Of a stretch of 64,000 bases of DNA, positions 7,838-17,346 are shown piece by piece (within the stretch, counting starts at the first letter, position 1; each line of letters opens with the position of its first letter). The translations under genes were made by a program, and so were the position numbers. A model generated the notes under the pieces. It saw nothing but the letters and a program-made list of their open reading frames with translations. It had not been told where the DNA came from and searched no databases. Source of the DNA: Enterococcus silesiacus (lineage in GTDB: Bacteria > Bacillota > Bacilli > Lactobacillales > Enterococcaceae); NCBI GenBank assembly GCA_001465115.1, contig CP013614.1:248001-312000 (forward strand). Direction: 5' to 3'.

Positions 7838-10549
7838 ATGTCAGAAGAAAAAAAGGTTCAACTATCTGAAGCATTTTACACGCAGTCAGATGAAGAGGTC
7901 TTACAAAAGTTTGATACGACAGTCGAGGGATTATCAGATCAAGAAGCCAAAAAAAGGTTAGAGAGTTACGGCGCCAATGCACTCGATGAAGGGAAAAAGA
8001 AATCGATTGTTGTAAAATTCTTTGAACAGTTTAAAGATTTTATGATCATTGTATTGCTATTTGCGGCTGTGATTTCCGCGGTCTTCTCAGGTGATTTTGT
8101 TGATTCATTCATCATCTTACTTGTGGTCATCTTAAATGCGATCTTTGGTGTGATCCAAGAAGCTAAAGCAGAGCAAGCAATCGAAGCGTTGAAAGAGATG
8201 TCTTCACCCAATGCCAATATTCGTCGTGATGGTCATGTAATAACGGTTAAAAGTGACGAATTAGTACCGGGCGATATCGTCTTATTAGAAGCAGGAGACG
8301 TTGTTCCAGCAGACTTACGTTTATTGGAAGCAGCCAGCTTGAAAATTGAAGAAGCTGCCTTGACTGGTGAATCTGTACCGGTTGAAAAAGAAGCGACTAT
8401 TTTAGAAGGTACTGCATCTGACATTGGGATCGGTGACCGAATCAATATGGCTTATTCAAGCAGTAACGTCACTTATGGCCGCGGAATCGGTGTGGTTGTC
8501 GGAACAGGAATGAACACAGAAGTCGGTAAAATCGCTGGCATGTTAGCCAACGAAAAAGAAACAGAAACACCATTAAAACAAAACTTAAACCAATTAGGAA
8601 AAATGCTGACGATTGCTATCTTAATAATTGCAGCGATTATGTTCGTTGTCGGTATGATGAACGGTCGTACATGGATCGATATGTTATTAACGTCTATCTC
8701 ATTAGCTGTTGCAGCAATTCCAGAAGGATTACCTGCAATCGTTACAATTATTTTAGCGCTAGGTACACAAAAAATGGCGAAGAAAAATGCCATCGTCCGC
8801 AAACTACCTGCTGTTGAAACATTAGGTAGCACAGACATTATCTGTTCAGATAAAACTGGGACGTTAACATTAAACCAAATGACGGTTGAAGCTCTTTATA
8901 CAGATAATGAAGTAAAACCTGCAACAGAGGCTGTTGCGATGGATAACATGGCATTAAAAATCATGAACTATACAAATGACACAAAAATTGCCCAAGACGG
9001 TTCATTGATCGGTGATCCAACCGAAACAGCTCTTGTCCAATACGGTTTAGATCACGATTTCAATGTAACTGAAAAAGTGGCAGCTGAACCTCGTGTGGCT
9101 GAGATTCCATTTGATTCAGATCGTAAATTGATGACAACTGTTCACCAATTAGCAGATGGTAAATTCTTAGTTGCTGTCAAAGGTGCACCAGATGAATTAT
9201 TAAAACGCTGTAAACAAGTTTTATTAAATGGTCAAACACCAGCAATGGATGACAAACAACGTCAAGAAATTTTAACGACTAACACAAAATTAGCAAAACA
9301 AGCCTTACGTGTCTTAGGAATGGCCTACAAAATCGTAGATGCAGTGCCAGCTGAAATGGATTCTGATTTAGTCGAAAAAGACTTAGTATTTGCAGGACTT
9401 GTTGGCATGATCGATCCAGAACGTAAAGAAGCAGCCGAAGCCGTTAAAGTAGCTAAAGAAGCCGGTATTCGTCCAATCATGATCACAGGTGACCACAGAG
9501 ATACAGCAGAAGCAATCGCAGCGCGTCTTGGCATCATCAAAGAAGGCGACGACGCTGCCGTGATTACAGGTGCTGAACTAAACGAATTATCTGACGAAGC
9601 ATTTGCTAAAGTTGTTGAACATTATTCCGTTTATGCTCGTGTTTCACCTGAACATAAAGTACGTATCGTTAAAGCGTGGCAGCAAGAAGGTAAAGTTGTT
9701 GCGATGACAGGTGATGGCGTCAACGATGCACCAGCCTTGAAAGCAGCTGACATCGGTATTGGTATGGGAATCACTGGGACAGAAGTATCAAAAGGTGCCT
9801 CTGATATGGTCTTAGCAGATGATAATTTCTCAACAATTATCGTAGCCGTTGAAGAAGGTCGTAAAGTCTTCTCAAATATCCAAAAAACGATTCAATATCT
9901 ACTTTCTGCCAACTTAGGAGAAGTCTTAACACTATTTATCGCAACAATGTTAGCGTGGGATACCTTACTACCAGTTCACTTATTATGGATCAACTTAGTA
10001 ACGGATACCTTCCCTGCAATTGCTTTAGGTGTAGAGCCTGCCGAACGTGACGTCATGAGCCATGCTCCTCGTGGGAAGAAATCAAACTTCTTCTCTGGTG
10101 GTGTCTTGAGCAGTGTGATCTACCAAGGGATTACACAAGGTGCGTTGACGCTGATCGTATATAAAATGGCGATCGAATTCCCAGCTCATACAGCAGCAAA
10201 TATGCCAAACTTATCTGCAACAGCCTTGTATGATTTACAACACGGTGACGCCTTGACAATGGCTTTTGCCACATTAGGCTTGATCCAATTGTTCCACGCA
10301 TTTAATGTGAAATCTATTTACCAATCAATCTTTAAAGTTGGCTTGTTCAGAAACAAATCATTCAACTGGGCTATCTTAGTATCGTTCTTGTTACTAGCAG
10401 CAACGATTCTAATTCCAGGATTCAATGACTTGTTCAGCGTAACATCATTAGATGGTTACCAATGGGCTATCGTTGCCGGAACCTCATTTGCGATTATTCC
10501 AATCGTTGAAATTGTAAAATTTGTTCAACGTAAAATGGGTAAGAGCTAA
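7838..10549 (+). CDS. P2A-type cation-transporting ATPase (Ca2+/Mn2+)
   Basis: A 903-residue P-type ATPase with the full domain order. It has an N-terminal cation-ATPase segment, two TM helices, the actuator loop with LTGES, two TM helices including IPEGLP, the phosphorylation motif DKTGTLT (Asp338), the nucleotide-binding domain with KGAPD, TGDGVNDAPALK, and six C-terminal helices. The IPEGLP helix and SERCA-like length place it with Ca2+/Mn2+ pumps rather than heavy-metal CPx pumps. Control by the upstream Mn2+-type riboswitch favours manganese efflux as the main role. AGGAGG lies eight bases before the ATG. The gene is monocistronic. Confidence 0.9.
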   Translation: MSEEKKVQLSEAFYTQSDEEVLQKFDTTVEGLSDQEAKKRLESYGANALDEGKKKSIVVKFFEQFKDFMIIVLLFAAVISAVFSGDFVDSFIILLVVILNAIFGVIQEAKAEQAIEALKEMSSPNANIRRDGHVITVKSDELVPGDIVLLEAGDVVPADLRLLEAASLKIEEAALTGESVPVEKEATILEGTASDIGIGDRINMAYSSSNVTYGRGIGVVVGTGMNTEVGKIAGMLANEKETETPLKQNLNQLGKMLTIAILIIAAIMFVVGMMNGRTWIDMLLTSISLAVAAIPEGLPAIVTIILALGTQKMAKKNAIVRKLPAVETLGSTDIICSDKTGTLTLNQMTVEALYTDNEVKPATEAVAMDNMALKIMNYTNDTKIAQDGSLIGDPTETALVQYGLDHDFNVTEKVAAEPRVAEIPFDSDRKLMTTVHQLADGKFLVAVKGAPDELLKRCKQVLLNGQTPAMDDKQRQEILTTNTKLAKQALRVLGMAYKIVDAVPAEMDSDLVEKDLVFAGLVGMIDPERKEAAEAVKVAKEAGIRPIMITGDHRDTAEAIAARLGIIKEGDDAAVITGAELNELSDEAFAKVVEHYSVYARVSPEHKVRIVKAWQQEGKVVAMTGDGVNDAPALKAADIGIGMGITGTEVSKGASDMVLADDNFSTIIVAVEEGRKVFSNIQKTIQYLLSANLGEVLTLFIATMLAWDTLLPVHLLWINLVTDTFPAIALGVEPAERDVMSHAPRGKKSNFFSGGVLSSVIYQGITQGALTLIVYKMAIEFPAHTAANMPNLSATALYDLQHGDALTMAFATLGLIQLFHAFNVKSIYQSIFKVGLFRNKSFNWAILVSFLLLAATILIPGFNDLFSVTSLDGYQWAIVAGTSFAIIPIVEIVKFVQRKMGKS

Positions 10550-10562
10550 GTTAGATAAGAGT

Positions 10563-10601
10563 AAAACAGGAGTGTATCTACGGATGCATTTCTGTTTTTT
10601 T
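10563..10601 (+). terminator. Terminator after the cation ATPase
   Basis: AAAACAG (10563-10569) and CTGTTTT (10592-10598) with an inner TGTATC/GATGCA pairing form the stem, followed by a T tract. Confidence 0.7.
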
Positions 10602-10660
10602 AATAGAAGAGCAAGGCAATAAAAAAATCGGTTTTTTAAGGTCAAAACAAGTCAAAAAAG

Positions 10661-10688
10661 TGGACAAATTTTCAAATTACGGTATTAT
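10661..10688 (+). promoter_or_regulatory. Promoter of the clpP-like gene
   Basis: TGGACA (10661-10666) and TATTAT (10683-10688) are separated by 16 bases. The ATG lies 42 bases downstream. Confidence 0.55.
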
Positions 10689-10729
10689 TAATATAGATAT
10701 GTAGCTTTAAACTATGGAGGTTATCAATT

Positions 10730-11317
10730 ATGAACTATTTAGATGAAAATGAAGAAACAGAAGAAAAACAACAACCTAATGCGTTTATGAAAAAGCTTTT
10801 TGAAGAACGAACAATTTTGATCTACGGTGAAATTAATCAAGACCTAGCTCGAGAAGTTACTTCTCAATTACTATTGCTTGCAGCAATGGGAGATGAACCA
10901 ATCAAGATTTTCATTAATAGCCAAGGCGGACATGTTGAAGCCGGAGATACAATCCATGATATGATCAAATTTGTGAAACCAGAAGTGATCGTAATTGGAA
11001 CCGGTTGGGTTGCAAGTGCTGGTATTACGATTTATTTAGCTGCTGAAGCGAAGAACAGATACAGCTTGCCAAATACGCGTTATATGATCCATCAACCTGC
11101 TGGCGGCGTTCAAGGGCAAAGCACAGAGATTCAAATTGAAGCCAAAGAAATCATCCGCATGCGTGAACGTGTAAACCGTTTGATCGCTGAAGCGACAGGC
11201 CAAACCTATGAAAAAATTTCAAAAGACACAGACCGTAATTTCTGGATGTCAGCTGACGAAGCCAAAGATTATGGAATGATTTCTAAAATTATCCAAACAA
11301 GTGATGAAATTAAATAA
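10730..11317 (+). CDS. ClpP-family serine protease (paralogue)
   Basis: A 195-residue protein of the Clp peptidase family. The catalytic triad can be placed: Ser96 in GWVASAGIT, His121 in YMIHQPAGG, and Asp166 in KDTDRNFWMS. The oxyanion/handle region INSQGGHVEAGDTI is present. The sequence around the nucleophile (VASAG instead of the usual AASMG) and the acidic N-terminal extension differ from the housekeeping ClpP. It is therefore likely a second ClpP that forms its own or a mixed tetradecamer. No Clp ATPase is adjacent; clpX lies far away at 55754. AGGAGG-like TGGAGG precedes the ATG. Confidence 0.85.
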   Translation: MNYLDENEETEEKQQPNAFMKKLFEERTILIYGEINQDLAREVTSQLLLLAAMGDEPIKIFINSQGGHVEAGDTIHDMIKFVKPEVIVIGTGWVASAGITIYLAAEAKNRYSLPNTRYMIHQPAGGVQGQSTEIQIEAKEIIRMRERVNRLIAEATGQTYEKISKDTDRNFWMSADEAKDYGMISKIIQTSDEIK

Positions 11318-11323
11318 AATGGT

Positions 11324-11362
11324 AAAAAAACGACAAACAGAAAAAATGTTTGCCGTTTTTTA
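11324..11362 (+). terminator. Terminator after clpP-like gene
   Basis: AAAAAACG-CAAAC pairs with GTTTG-CGTTTTTT around a short A-rich loop. Confidence 0.8.
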
Positions 11363-11464
11363 TCTTAAAATTGACAGAAAAAGCTACTTTTGCAGATTCT
11401 TCTTGTCATCCACCCATGAAAAAGTGTAAAATTGAGTGATTACTAAAAGAAAGTAGGAAAGACA

Positions 11465-11899
11465 GTGAAACCAAATTTAGGTTATTATGTTCAAAACATC
11501 AATGATATTGTAAAAGAAACCGAAGAAGTCGGCGAAAAAATGAACGATTATTACGAAGAAGTTCGTAAAGCGATCGATGAAGGAAAAGTAACTGAGTTGG
11601 CACCAGAAAGAATTGCTGAAATTCAACGCATTTTCCAAGATGGAACGAAAGAATACACAACAATGTTGGAAAAAGTGTCTCAATTACGCCCGCCAGCACG
11701 CGTGATGGGGATTCATAAAAAATTCGAACGTTCATATATTGAATATTTAGCTGGATGTAATGAAATGATACTATCGTTAGATCCTGAAAAAGGCATAGAT
11801 GTTGAATTGTTCAATAACTCAGAAGAAAAACAAGATAAAGCAACAGATGATATTTCATTCGCAATTACACGGATGAGCAATCTTTTATTGAAAAAATAA
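11465..11899 (+). CDS. Uncharacterised helical protein (144 aa)
   Basis: This all-helical, charged protein has no signal peptide or membrane segment. It begins at GTG (11465) after an AGGAAAG site. An alternating pattern of E, K and hydrophobic residues in the first 70 residues suggests a coiled-coil or helical bundle. I do not recognise the family. It is monocistronic and stands between the clpP-like gene and a likely small RNA. Confidence 0.65.
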   Translation: MKPNLGYYVQNINDIVKETEEVGEKMNDYYEEVRKAIDEGKVTELAPERIAEIQRIFQDGTKEYTTMLEKVSQLRPPARVMGIHKKFERSYIEYLAGCNEMILSLDPEKGIDVELFNNSEEKQDKATDDISFAITRMSNLLLKK

Positions 11900-11962
11900 A
11901 AAAATAAATGAAATAATGACAAAAAAAAGCAATGTTTAATTTCATTTTAATGTTATTTTTAG

Positions 11963-11991
11963 TAGACAAAGGAAAAAATGTGTTGTATTAT
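11963..11991 (+). promoter_or_regulatory. Promoter of a putative small RNA
   Basis: TAGACA, a 17-base spacer and TATTAT. No open reading frame with a ribosome binding site follows before the terminator at 12055-12090. Confidence 0.55.
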
Positions 11992-11997
11992 ATATTC

Positions 11998-12092
11998 ATA
12001 CCAACAACAACCTTTTTATTTTTCATTTTACTCTTATTGAGTAATACTCCTTTTCCATCGGCCTTTTCAGCCGGTGGTTTTTTGTTTTTTAT
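11998..12092 (+). ncRNA. Putative small RNA of about 95 nt
   Basis: The segment lies between a good promoter and a strong terminator (CCATCGGC-CTTTTCA-GCCGGTGG followed by a T6GT6 tract, 12055-12090). It has a short inner hairpin ACTC-TTATT-GAGT near 12030. The 5' part is unstructured and rich in CAA and C/T, which is common in base-pairing regulators. The hydrophobic 79-residue frame running through it (from 11932) lacks a ribosome binding site and spans the terminator, so I consider it non-coding. Confidence 0.5.
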
Positions 12093-12242
12093 TATTGAAG
12101 ATTGCTATTATTTGGATTATATTTTTTATAAAATTGTATCGCATCGATTGTTAGGTTATTTTATCAATTAGCGAATAATTATCAAATAATAAATGATTTG
12201 TTAATTGACATAAAAAGAAAAAAAGAGTTGTAAACAATCGAA

Positions 12243-12284
12243 AAAGAGTTAAAACAAAACGTTTAAGTTCTGTTTTAACTCTTT
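12243..12284 (-). terminator. Terminator for minus-strand small genes
   Basis: A perfect 13-base stem (AAAGAGTTAAAAC / GTTTTAACTCTTT). On the minus strand it follows the stop of the 53-residue gene and runs into a T tract. Confidence 0.75.
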
Positions 12285-12307
12285 AAATTGTGTTGCAACC
12301 ATTTGGG

Positions 12308-12469
12308 TTAATTTTCCACGTTACGAACATAATCATCAAAATACTGAACAAGATCTGCTTTGATCTTTTGATATTCTGCTTCTGTGTATTCACGTTCTTC
12401 GATTGTTCCATTAAAAAATGGAATTTCCAATTCTTCGCGCAAGCGATCTACAACTTCGCTTTGATCCAT
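12308..12469 (-). CDS. Small acidic hypothetical protein (53 aa)
   Basis: The minus strand encodes MDQSEVVDRLREELEIPFF..., rich in Glu and Asp and without membrane segments. A GAAGGTG site lies about six bases before the ATG. It sits 32 bases downstream of the 118-residue gene on the same strand and ahead of a strong terminator, so the two probably form a small operon. Function unknown. Confidence 0.65.
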   Translation of the reverse strand: MDQSEVVDRLREELEIPFFNGTIEEREYTEAEYQKIKADLVQYFDDYVRNVEN

Positions 12470-12501
12470 TTGGGCACCTTCTTTACCTGTTGTCTACTCT
12501 A

Positions 12502-12858
12502 TTATAAAACATTAAAATCATTCGTCAACTGCTCAAACGAATCTTTCATAGCAGTTAACTTATTATAAAGTAGGATGCTATCTTCATCTTCAAGGAAAAA
12601 GACTTGTTTTAATTCAAAATAAAAGTCTTCAAAGGCTTTAAAAAATGGGTGAACCTCTGATGCATTCAGCTCACTATTGCTGTAGTAAAAAACACGTACA
12701 CTGTGATAATAAGTGAATACTTCGTTGATATTCAAAAGAATACGCGTATCCTCAGGGCGTGGGCGGCTAGTGACTAAATCATATAACGTTAAGCTTTTCG
12801 TGTGAATCTCAGATAGATAAGACAAAAGTAATTCCACTTTTTCATTATTCGTTGACAT
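12502..12858 (-). CDS. Hypothetical helical protein (118 aa)
   Basis: The chosen ATG (MSTNNEKVELL...) has GGAGG eight bases upstream. A TTG fifteen bases earlier is in frame but overlaps that site. The product is predicted to be mostly helical, with many aromatic and acidic residues and no membrane segment. I do not recognise a family. The first gene of a two-gene minus-strand unit. Confidence 0.6.
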   Translation of the reverse strand: MSTNNEKVELLLSYLSEIHTKSLTLYDLVTSRPRPEDTRILLNINEVFTYYHSVRVFYYSNSELNASEVHPFFKAFEDFYFELKQVFFLEDEDSILLYNKLTAMKDSFEQLTNDFNVL

Positions 12859-12966
12859 TAAATCGACCTCCAATTTCTCTAATTATAATAAAAAATGGAA
12901 AGAAAGAGAAATAGGACACTCAATTACCAAGAAATATTTAGAAAAAATGAAAATAAAAGAAAAAAG

Positions 12967-12995
12967 TTGACAAAAAAATGAGGATGTTCTAATAT
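12967..12995 (+). promoter_or_regulatory. Promoter of the T-box/metY transcript
   Basis: Consensus TTGACA (12967-12972), 17-base spacer, TAATAT (12990-12995). Confidence 0.75.
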
Positions 12996-13002
12996 TGGTT
13001 TT

Positions 13003-13300
13003 AATAATAAAACTCATTGAAAAGAAGAGTACACAAGCAGACATTAGAATCTAGCTGATTGTTTTGATTCAGCCAGAAGCAGAGAGCTTTCATTTGGTGA
13101 AAGGAAGCAATGATCCCTTGTCGAAAATGATCTTGGAGAGGAAAAAATCAGTTTGATTTTTACGGCTGCTACCGTTAACAAGGCACCAAATCAAGAAGCA
13201 ATTCGGCGTTTGGATCGAGATGGAAATTTATTCCAATAAAGGTGGTACCGCGACAGTCGCCCTTTGCTAGCATAATGCTAGTAGGGGGCGACTTTTTTTG
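13003..13300 (+). ncRNA. T-box leader (methionine specifier)
   Basis: The leader has an extended Stem I with the AG-rich box (AGAGAGC... at 13080-13100), and the invariant T-box AAAGGTGGTACCGCG at 13238-13252. A terminator follows (AGTCGCCC at 13255-13262 with GGGCGACT near 13286-13293 and a T7 tract). The likely specifier is ATG at 13110-13112 in GCAATGATCCC, reading methionine. This fits control of a homocysteine-forming enzyme by uncharged tRNA-Met. The specifier call depends on the Stem I fold, which I traced by eye. Confidence 0.85.
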
Positions 13301-13338
13301 TTCCTTTTTAATGAGAATAATAGAAAGAGGGGGTCATT

Positions 13339-14695
<1,357 letters not shown>

Positions 14696-14696
14696 C

Positions 14697-14741
14697 AAAA
14701 AAGTGAGACAAAACAAACAAACGTTTTGTCTCACTTTTTTT
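14697..14741. terminator. Bidirectional terminator metY / CGNR gene
   Basis: Perfect long stem (AAAAAGTGAGACAAAAC / GTTTTGTCTCACTTTTT) with eight-base loop, flanked by A and T tracts. Confidence 0.85.
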
Positions 14742-14742
14742 G

Positions 14743-15336
14743 CTATATTGCCTCATTTGAAGCTTGCTTTTTTCTTTTTGCAAATGCTTCCACTTTATGA
14801 CGATTTCCACAAATTTTCATTGAACACCATTTTCTACGTCCGGTACGATCTACAAATAATAGGACACATTCTGGATTACTACAGCGACTTAGTTTGTGAA
14901 TATCGCCATTAGAAATAAACTGAGCTAAATCTAGCAAAATCAGTGATTCAAACGAATGGCGATCGATCGTTATTGGTGTGAATGATAAGGCATCATTTAT
15001 GAGTTCTACGCTGAAAGGATGAGCTTTTGTCGTTGATTTAATTAAATGTAACAGTTCATCTTGGATGTTTTCCCCAATAATCAGTGTAGATAATTGTTCA
15101 TGAAGCGAATCTCTAAAAGCAATAATTGATGAAATATCATCGACCTTCTCAAAATAGTGTTTAAATAACATTAATTGATAAGAGTAATGATTATTTTTTT
15201 TAATTTCATGATCAAACCAGCTGGATAAATCATTTTTTGAGTGAATTAATTCAGTGATTTTTCCATTTTTTGAAATCTTTGTGTTGATGAAATCTAATAG
15301 CAAACAATCAGATACATCTGGAAAATGATGAGACAA
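14743..15336 (-). CDS. CGNR zinc-finger transcriptional regulator
   Basis: A 197-residue protein with an N-terminal helical ABATE-like (stress-response) domain and a C-terminal CGNR zinc finger. The zinc finger reads RCSNPECVLLFVD, then RRKWCSMKICGNRHK, with four cysteines and the CGNR signature. Such proteins bind DNA through the finger. It begins at TTG with GAGGAGGG eight bases upstream. It is divergent from the HPP gene, whose promoter contains an operator palindrome. I infer that this protein represses that promoter. Confidence 0.85.
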   Translation of the reverse strand: MSHHFPDVSDCLLLDFINTKISKNGKITELIHSKNDLSSWFDHEIKKNNHYSYQLMLFKHYFEKVDDISSIIAFRDSLHEQLSTLIIGENIQDELLHLIKSTTKAHPFSVELINDALSFTPITIDRHSFESLILLDLAQFISNGDIHKLSRCSNPECVLLFVDRTGRRKWCSMKICGNRHKVEAFAKRKKQASNEAI

Positions 15337-15416
15337 AAGACTCCCTCCTCTTTAACTAAATATGATTTTATCATAAGTCAAAAATTAATGCTAATAACTA
15401 ACTTATAAAAATGTTG

Positions 15417-15446
15417 TTGACAGGTTAGTTATGACTAACCTATAAT
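15417..15446 (+). promoter_or_regulatory. Promoter with embedded operator for HPP-gap
   Basis: TTGACA (15417-15422) and TATAAT (15441-15446) are both perfect. The whole 18-base spacer is the palindrome GGTTAGTTATGACTAACC (7-bp arms, 4-bp centre). Further half-sites lie just upstream (ACTAACTT near 15397) and in the leader (GGTTAGTT near 15460). The divergent CGNR regulator is the natural candidate to bind here. Confidence 0.8.
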
Positions 15447-15469
15447 TGGTTTTAAAGGAGGTTAGTTTT

Positions 15470-15976
15470 TTGAGAGTATTAAAAAAAATAATCACAGCTG
15501 AACGTTCACCGTTAAAAGTGGATTTAAAAGCCGCAATTCTAGGTTTTATAGGAGGTTTTATTGTTATTTTTAGTCTAATCATTCTGACTGAAAAAACCGA
15601 ATGGAATTGGATAATGGCCCCATTTGGAGCAAGTTGTGTTTTGGCGTTTGGTGTATGGGATGCGCCACTTTCTCAGCCAAGAAACATTATTGGGGGACAC
15701 TTTATTTCAACGTTTATAGGACTAGCATGTCAGACATTATTTGGCAATTCAGCGGCTTCGATTGCGGTAGCTGTTGGTTTGGCGATAATGTGCATGATGC
15801 TGACGAAAACCACTCACCCGCCAGCTGGAGCAGATCCGTTAGTTGTTATGATGAGCCAGACTGGCTGGAATTTTTTATTTACACCTGTGTTAGTAGGTTC
15901 GTTGGTTATAGTAATAATTGCTTTGATTATAAATAACCTAAATGATAATAGAAAATATCCAACGTTTTGGTTATAA
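15470..15976 (+). CDS. HPP family membrane protein
   Basis: A four- to five-helix integral membrane protein of about 168 residues with the family signature HPPAGADPLVVM and the preceding MAPFGASC segment. The preferred start is TTG at 15470 with AAAGGAGG seven bases upstream. The earlier in-frame TTG at 15446 overlaps the promoter. HPP proteins have been linked to nitrite transport in plants and cyanobacteria; the substrate here is unknown. It is transcribed from an operator-containing promoter and followed by gap after 46 bases, so the two may be co-regulated. Confidence 0.8.
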   Translation: MRVLKKIITAERSPLKVDLKAAILGFIGGFIVIFSLIILTEKTEWNWIMAPFGASCVLAFGVWDAPLSQPRNIIGGHFISTFIGLACQTLFGNSAASIAVAVGLAIMCMMLTKTTHPPAGADPLVVMMSQTGWNFLFTPVLVGSLVIVIIALIINNLNDNRKYPTFWL

Positions 15977-16022
15977 ATTTTTTGAATTAGCAATTGAATA
16001 GAAAAAGAGGAGGAATAGGAAT

Positions 16023-17039
16023 ATGACAATAAAAGTAGGAATCAATGGATTTGGACGTATTGGTCGCTTAGCGTTTCGCAGAATCAAAGAGGTATCGGAT
16101 CAAATTGAAGTAGTAGCGATCAATGATCTGACTAGTCCTAAAATGTTGGCTCAGTTATTACAGTTTGATTCAACTCATGGAGCATATAATGGTAAAGTTA
16201 ATGCAACAGAAGATGGAATCATCGTGGATGGTCAAGAAATTAAGATATACGCACAAGCAGATGCACGTCAGCTAGATTGGGTAAAAGAACAAGGCGTAGA
16301 TATTGTTTTGGAGTGCACAGGGTTTTACACTTCGGAAATAAAAGCACAAGCACATTTAGACGCTGGGGCAAAACGTGTCCTAGTTTCGGCTCCTGCAGGA
16401 GATATGAAGACGATTGTTTATAATGTCAATGATGATCTATTGACTTCAAAAGACACGATTATTTCTGCAGGATCTTGCACAACCAACTGTTTAGCATTGA
16501 TGGCGCATCATCTAAATAATGAATTTGGTATCGAAGTTGGCACAATGACGACAATTCATGCTTATACTTCAACACAGATGTTGTTAGATGGCCCAGTCAG
16601 AGGAGGAGATTTACGTGCTGCTCGTTCAGCCGCAGTCAATACGATTCCTCATTCCACTGGTGCAGCGAAGGCCATTGGTTTAGTTATTCCTGAACTAAAT
16701 GGACGATTACAAGGTCATGCACAGCGAGTGCCGGTTGTTGCAGGCTCTTTGACAGAATTAGTGTCTATTTTAAAAACAAACGTTACAGCTGAACAAGTAA
16801 ATGAAGCTATTCAAAAACACACAGTAGACAACCCATCATTTAACTATGATGATCGACAAATCGTTTCTAGTGATGTGATTGGTTCAACAGCGGGTGCGAT
16901 TTTTGATCCTACACAAACGGAAGTAACAACAACTGGGGATGTTCAGCTCGTTAAGACCGTTGCTTGGTATGATAATGAATATGGATTTGTCTGTCAGATG
17001 ATTCGTTTGTTGGAAAAATTTGCTTGTTTGGAAAACTAA
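16023..17039 (+). CDS. gap: Glyceraldehyde-3-phosphate dehydrogenase, type I
   Basis: A 338-residue phosphorylating GAPDH. It has the NAD-binding GFGRIGR motif at residues 8-14, an Asp in VAINDLT (NAD preference), the catalytic cysteine in SCTTNCLA and the catalytic histidine in TIHAYTSTQ. The substrate-phosphate loop ([20 protein letters not shown]) is also present. GAGGAGGAA lies eight bases before the ATG. Unlike the housekeeping glycolytic gene, it is not next to pgk or tpi but follows an HPP-family gene under a regulated promoter. It may therefore be an accessory isoenzyme. Confidence 0.92.
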   Translation: MTIKVGINGFGRIGRLAFRRIKEVSDQIEVVAINDLTSPKMLAQLLQFDSTHGAYNGKVNATEDGIIVDGQEIKIYAQADARQLDWVKEQGVDIVLECTGFYTSEIKAQAHLDAGAKRVLVSAPAGDMKTIVYNVNDDLLTSKDTIISAGSCTTNCLALMAHHLNNEFGIEVGTMTTIHAYTSTQMLLDGPVRGGDLRAARSAAVNTIPHSTGAAKAIGLVIPELNGRLQGHAQRVPVVAGSLTELVSILKTNVTAEQVNEAIQKHTVDNPSFNYDDRQIVSSDVIGSTAGAIFDPTQTEVTTTGDVQLVKTVAWYDNEYGFVCQMIRLLEKFACLEN

Positions 17040-17048
17040 ACCCATAAG

Positions 17049-17117
17049 GAGGTTGGGACGGAAGCGTCTAATCCCGAGAAATAAGAAGGTATTGCTTCTG
17101 CTTCCACCGTTTATTCG
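17049..17117 (+). repeat. Dispersed intergenic repeat, copy 1
   Basis: Contains GGTTGGGACGGAAG, then CCCGAGAAATAAGAAGG, then TTGCTTCTGCTTCCACCG and TTTATTCGGG. The order and much of the sequence recur at 22064-22184. Its ends pair (CCCGA...AAATAA / TTTATTCGGG). It lies just ahead of the gap terminator. Confidence 0.65.
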
Positions 17118-17121
17118 GGTA

Positions 17122-17146
17122 AAAAGAGCCTGAGGCTCTTTTTTTG
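17122..17146 (+). terminator. Terminator after gap
   Basis: AAGAGCC-TGA-GGCTCTT followed by a T7 tract. Confidence 0.9.
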
Positions 17147-17202
17147 TTCTATGTCTAGAATGGTGAAATTCAGCTTTTCTTAAAAAAATTCTCATAAAAC
17201 TA

Positions 17203-17231
17203 TTGACTTTGATTTAAAAGTTCTGTATCTT
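17203..17231 (+). promoter_or_regulatory. Promoter of the leu operon
   Basis: TTGACT (17203-17208), 17-base spacer, TATCTT (17226-17231). A sequence matching 11 of 15 positions of the CodY consensus lies at 17256-17270, just after the start point, so CodY may add a second layer of control. Confidence 0.6.
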
Positions 17232-17286
17232 TAACACTATAGTTTGAATTATTCAAAAATTCTGACAATAAAGGATGTTGAAGAAG

Positions 17287-17346
17287 ATGAACAAGCAAAC
17301 AACGACAATTACATTCTTATTATTACTGAAGGACTCATCACACTGA
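17287..17346 (+). CDS. leuL: Leucine leader peptide (19 aa)
   Basis: MNKQTTTITFLLLLKDSSH, with four consecutive leucine codons (TTA TTA TTA CTG) at residues 11-14. It follows an AAGGA site eleven bases upstream and precedes attenuator-like stems. Ribosome stalling at the leucine run when charged tRNA-Leu is scarce is the expected sensor of an attenuated leu operon. Confidence 0.8.
   Translation: MNKQTTTITFLLLLKDSSH

Noticed and set aside
11932..12171. Hydrophobic 79-codon open frame
   Set aside because: It has no ribosome binding site and runs through a strong terminator; I read the segment as a small RNA.
12290..12568. 92-codon plus-strand frame
   Set aside because: It lies antisense to a better small minus-strand gene (12308-12469) that has a ribosome binding site and a terminator.
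13003..13300. tRNA-like folds in the metY leader
   Set aside because: The conserved AAAGGTGGTACCGCG and terminator identify it as a T-box leader; no tRNA gene was found anywhere in the window.
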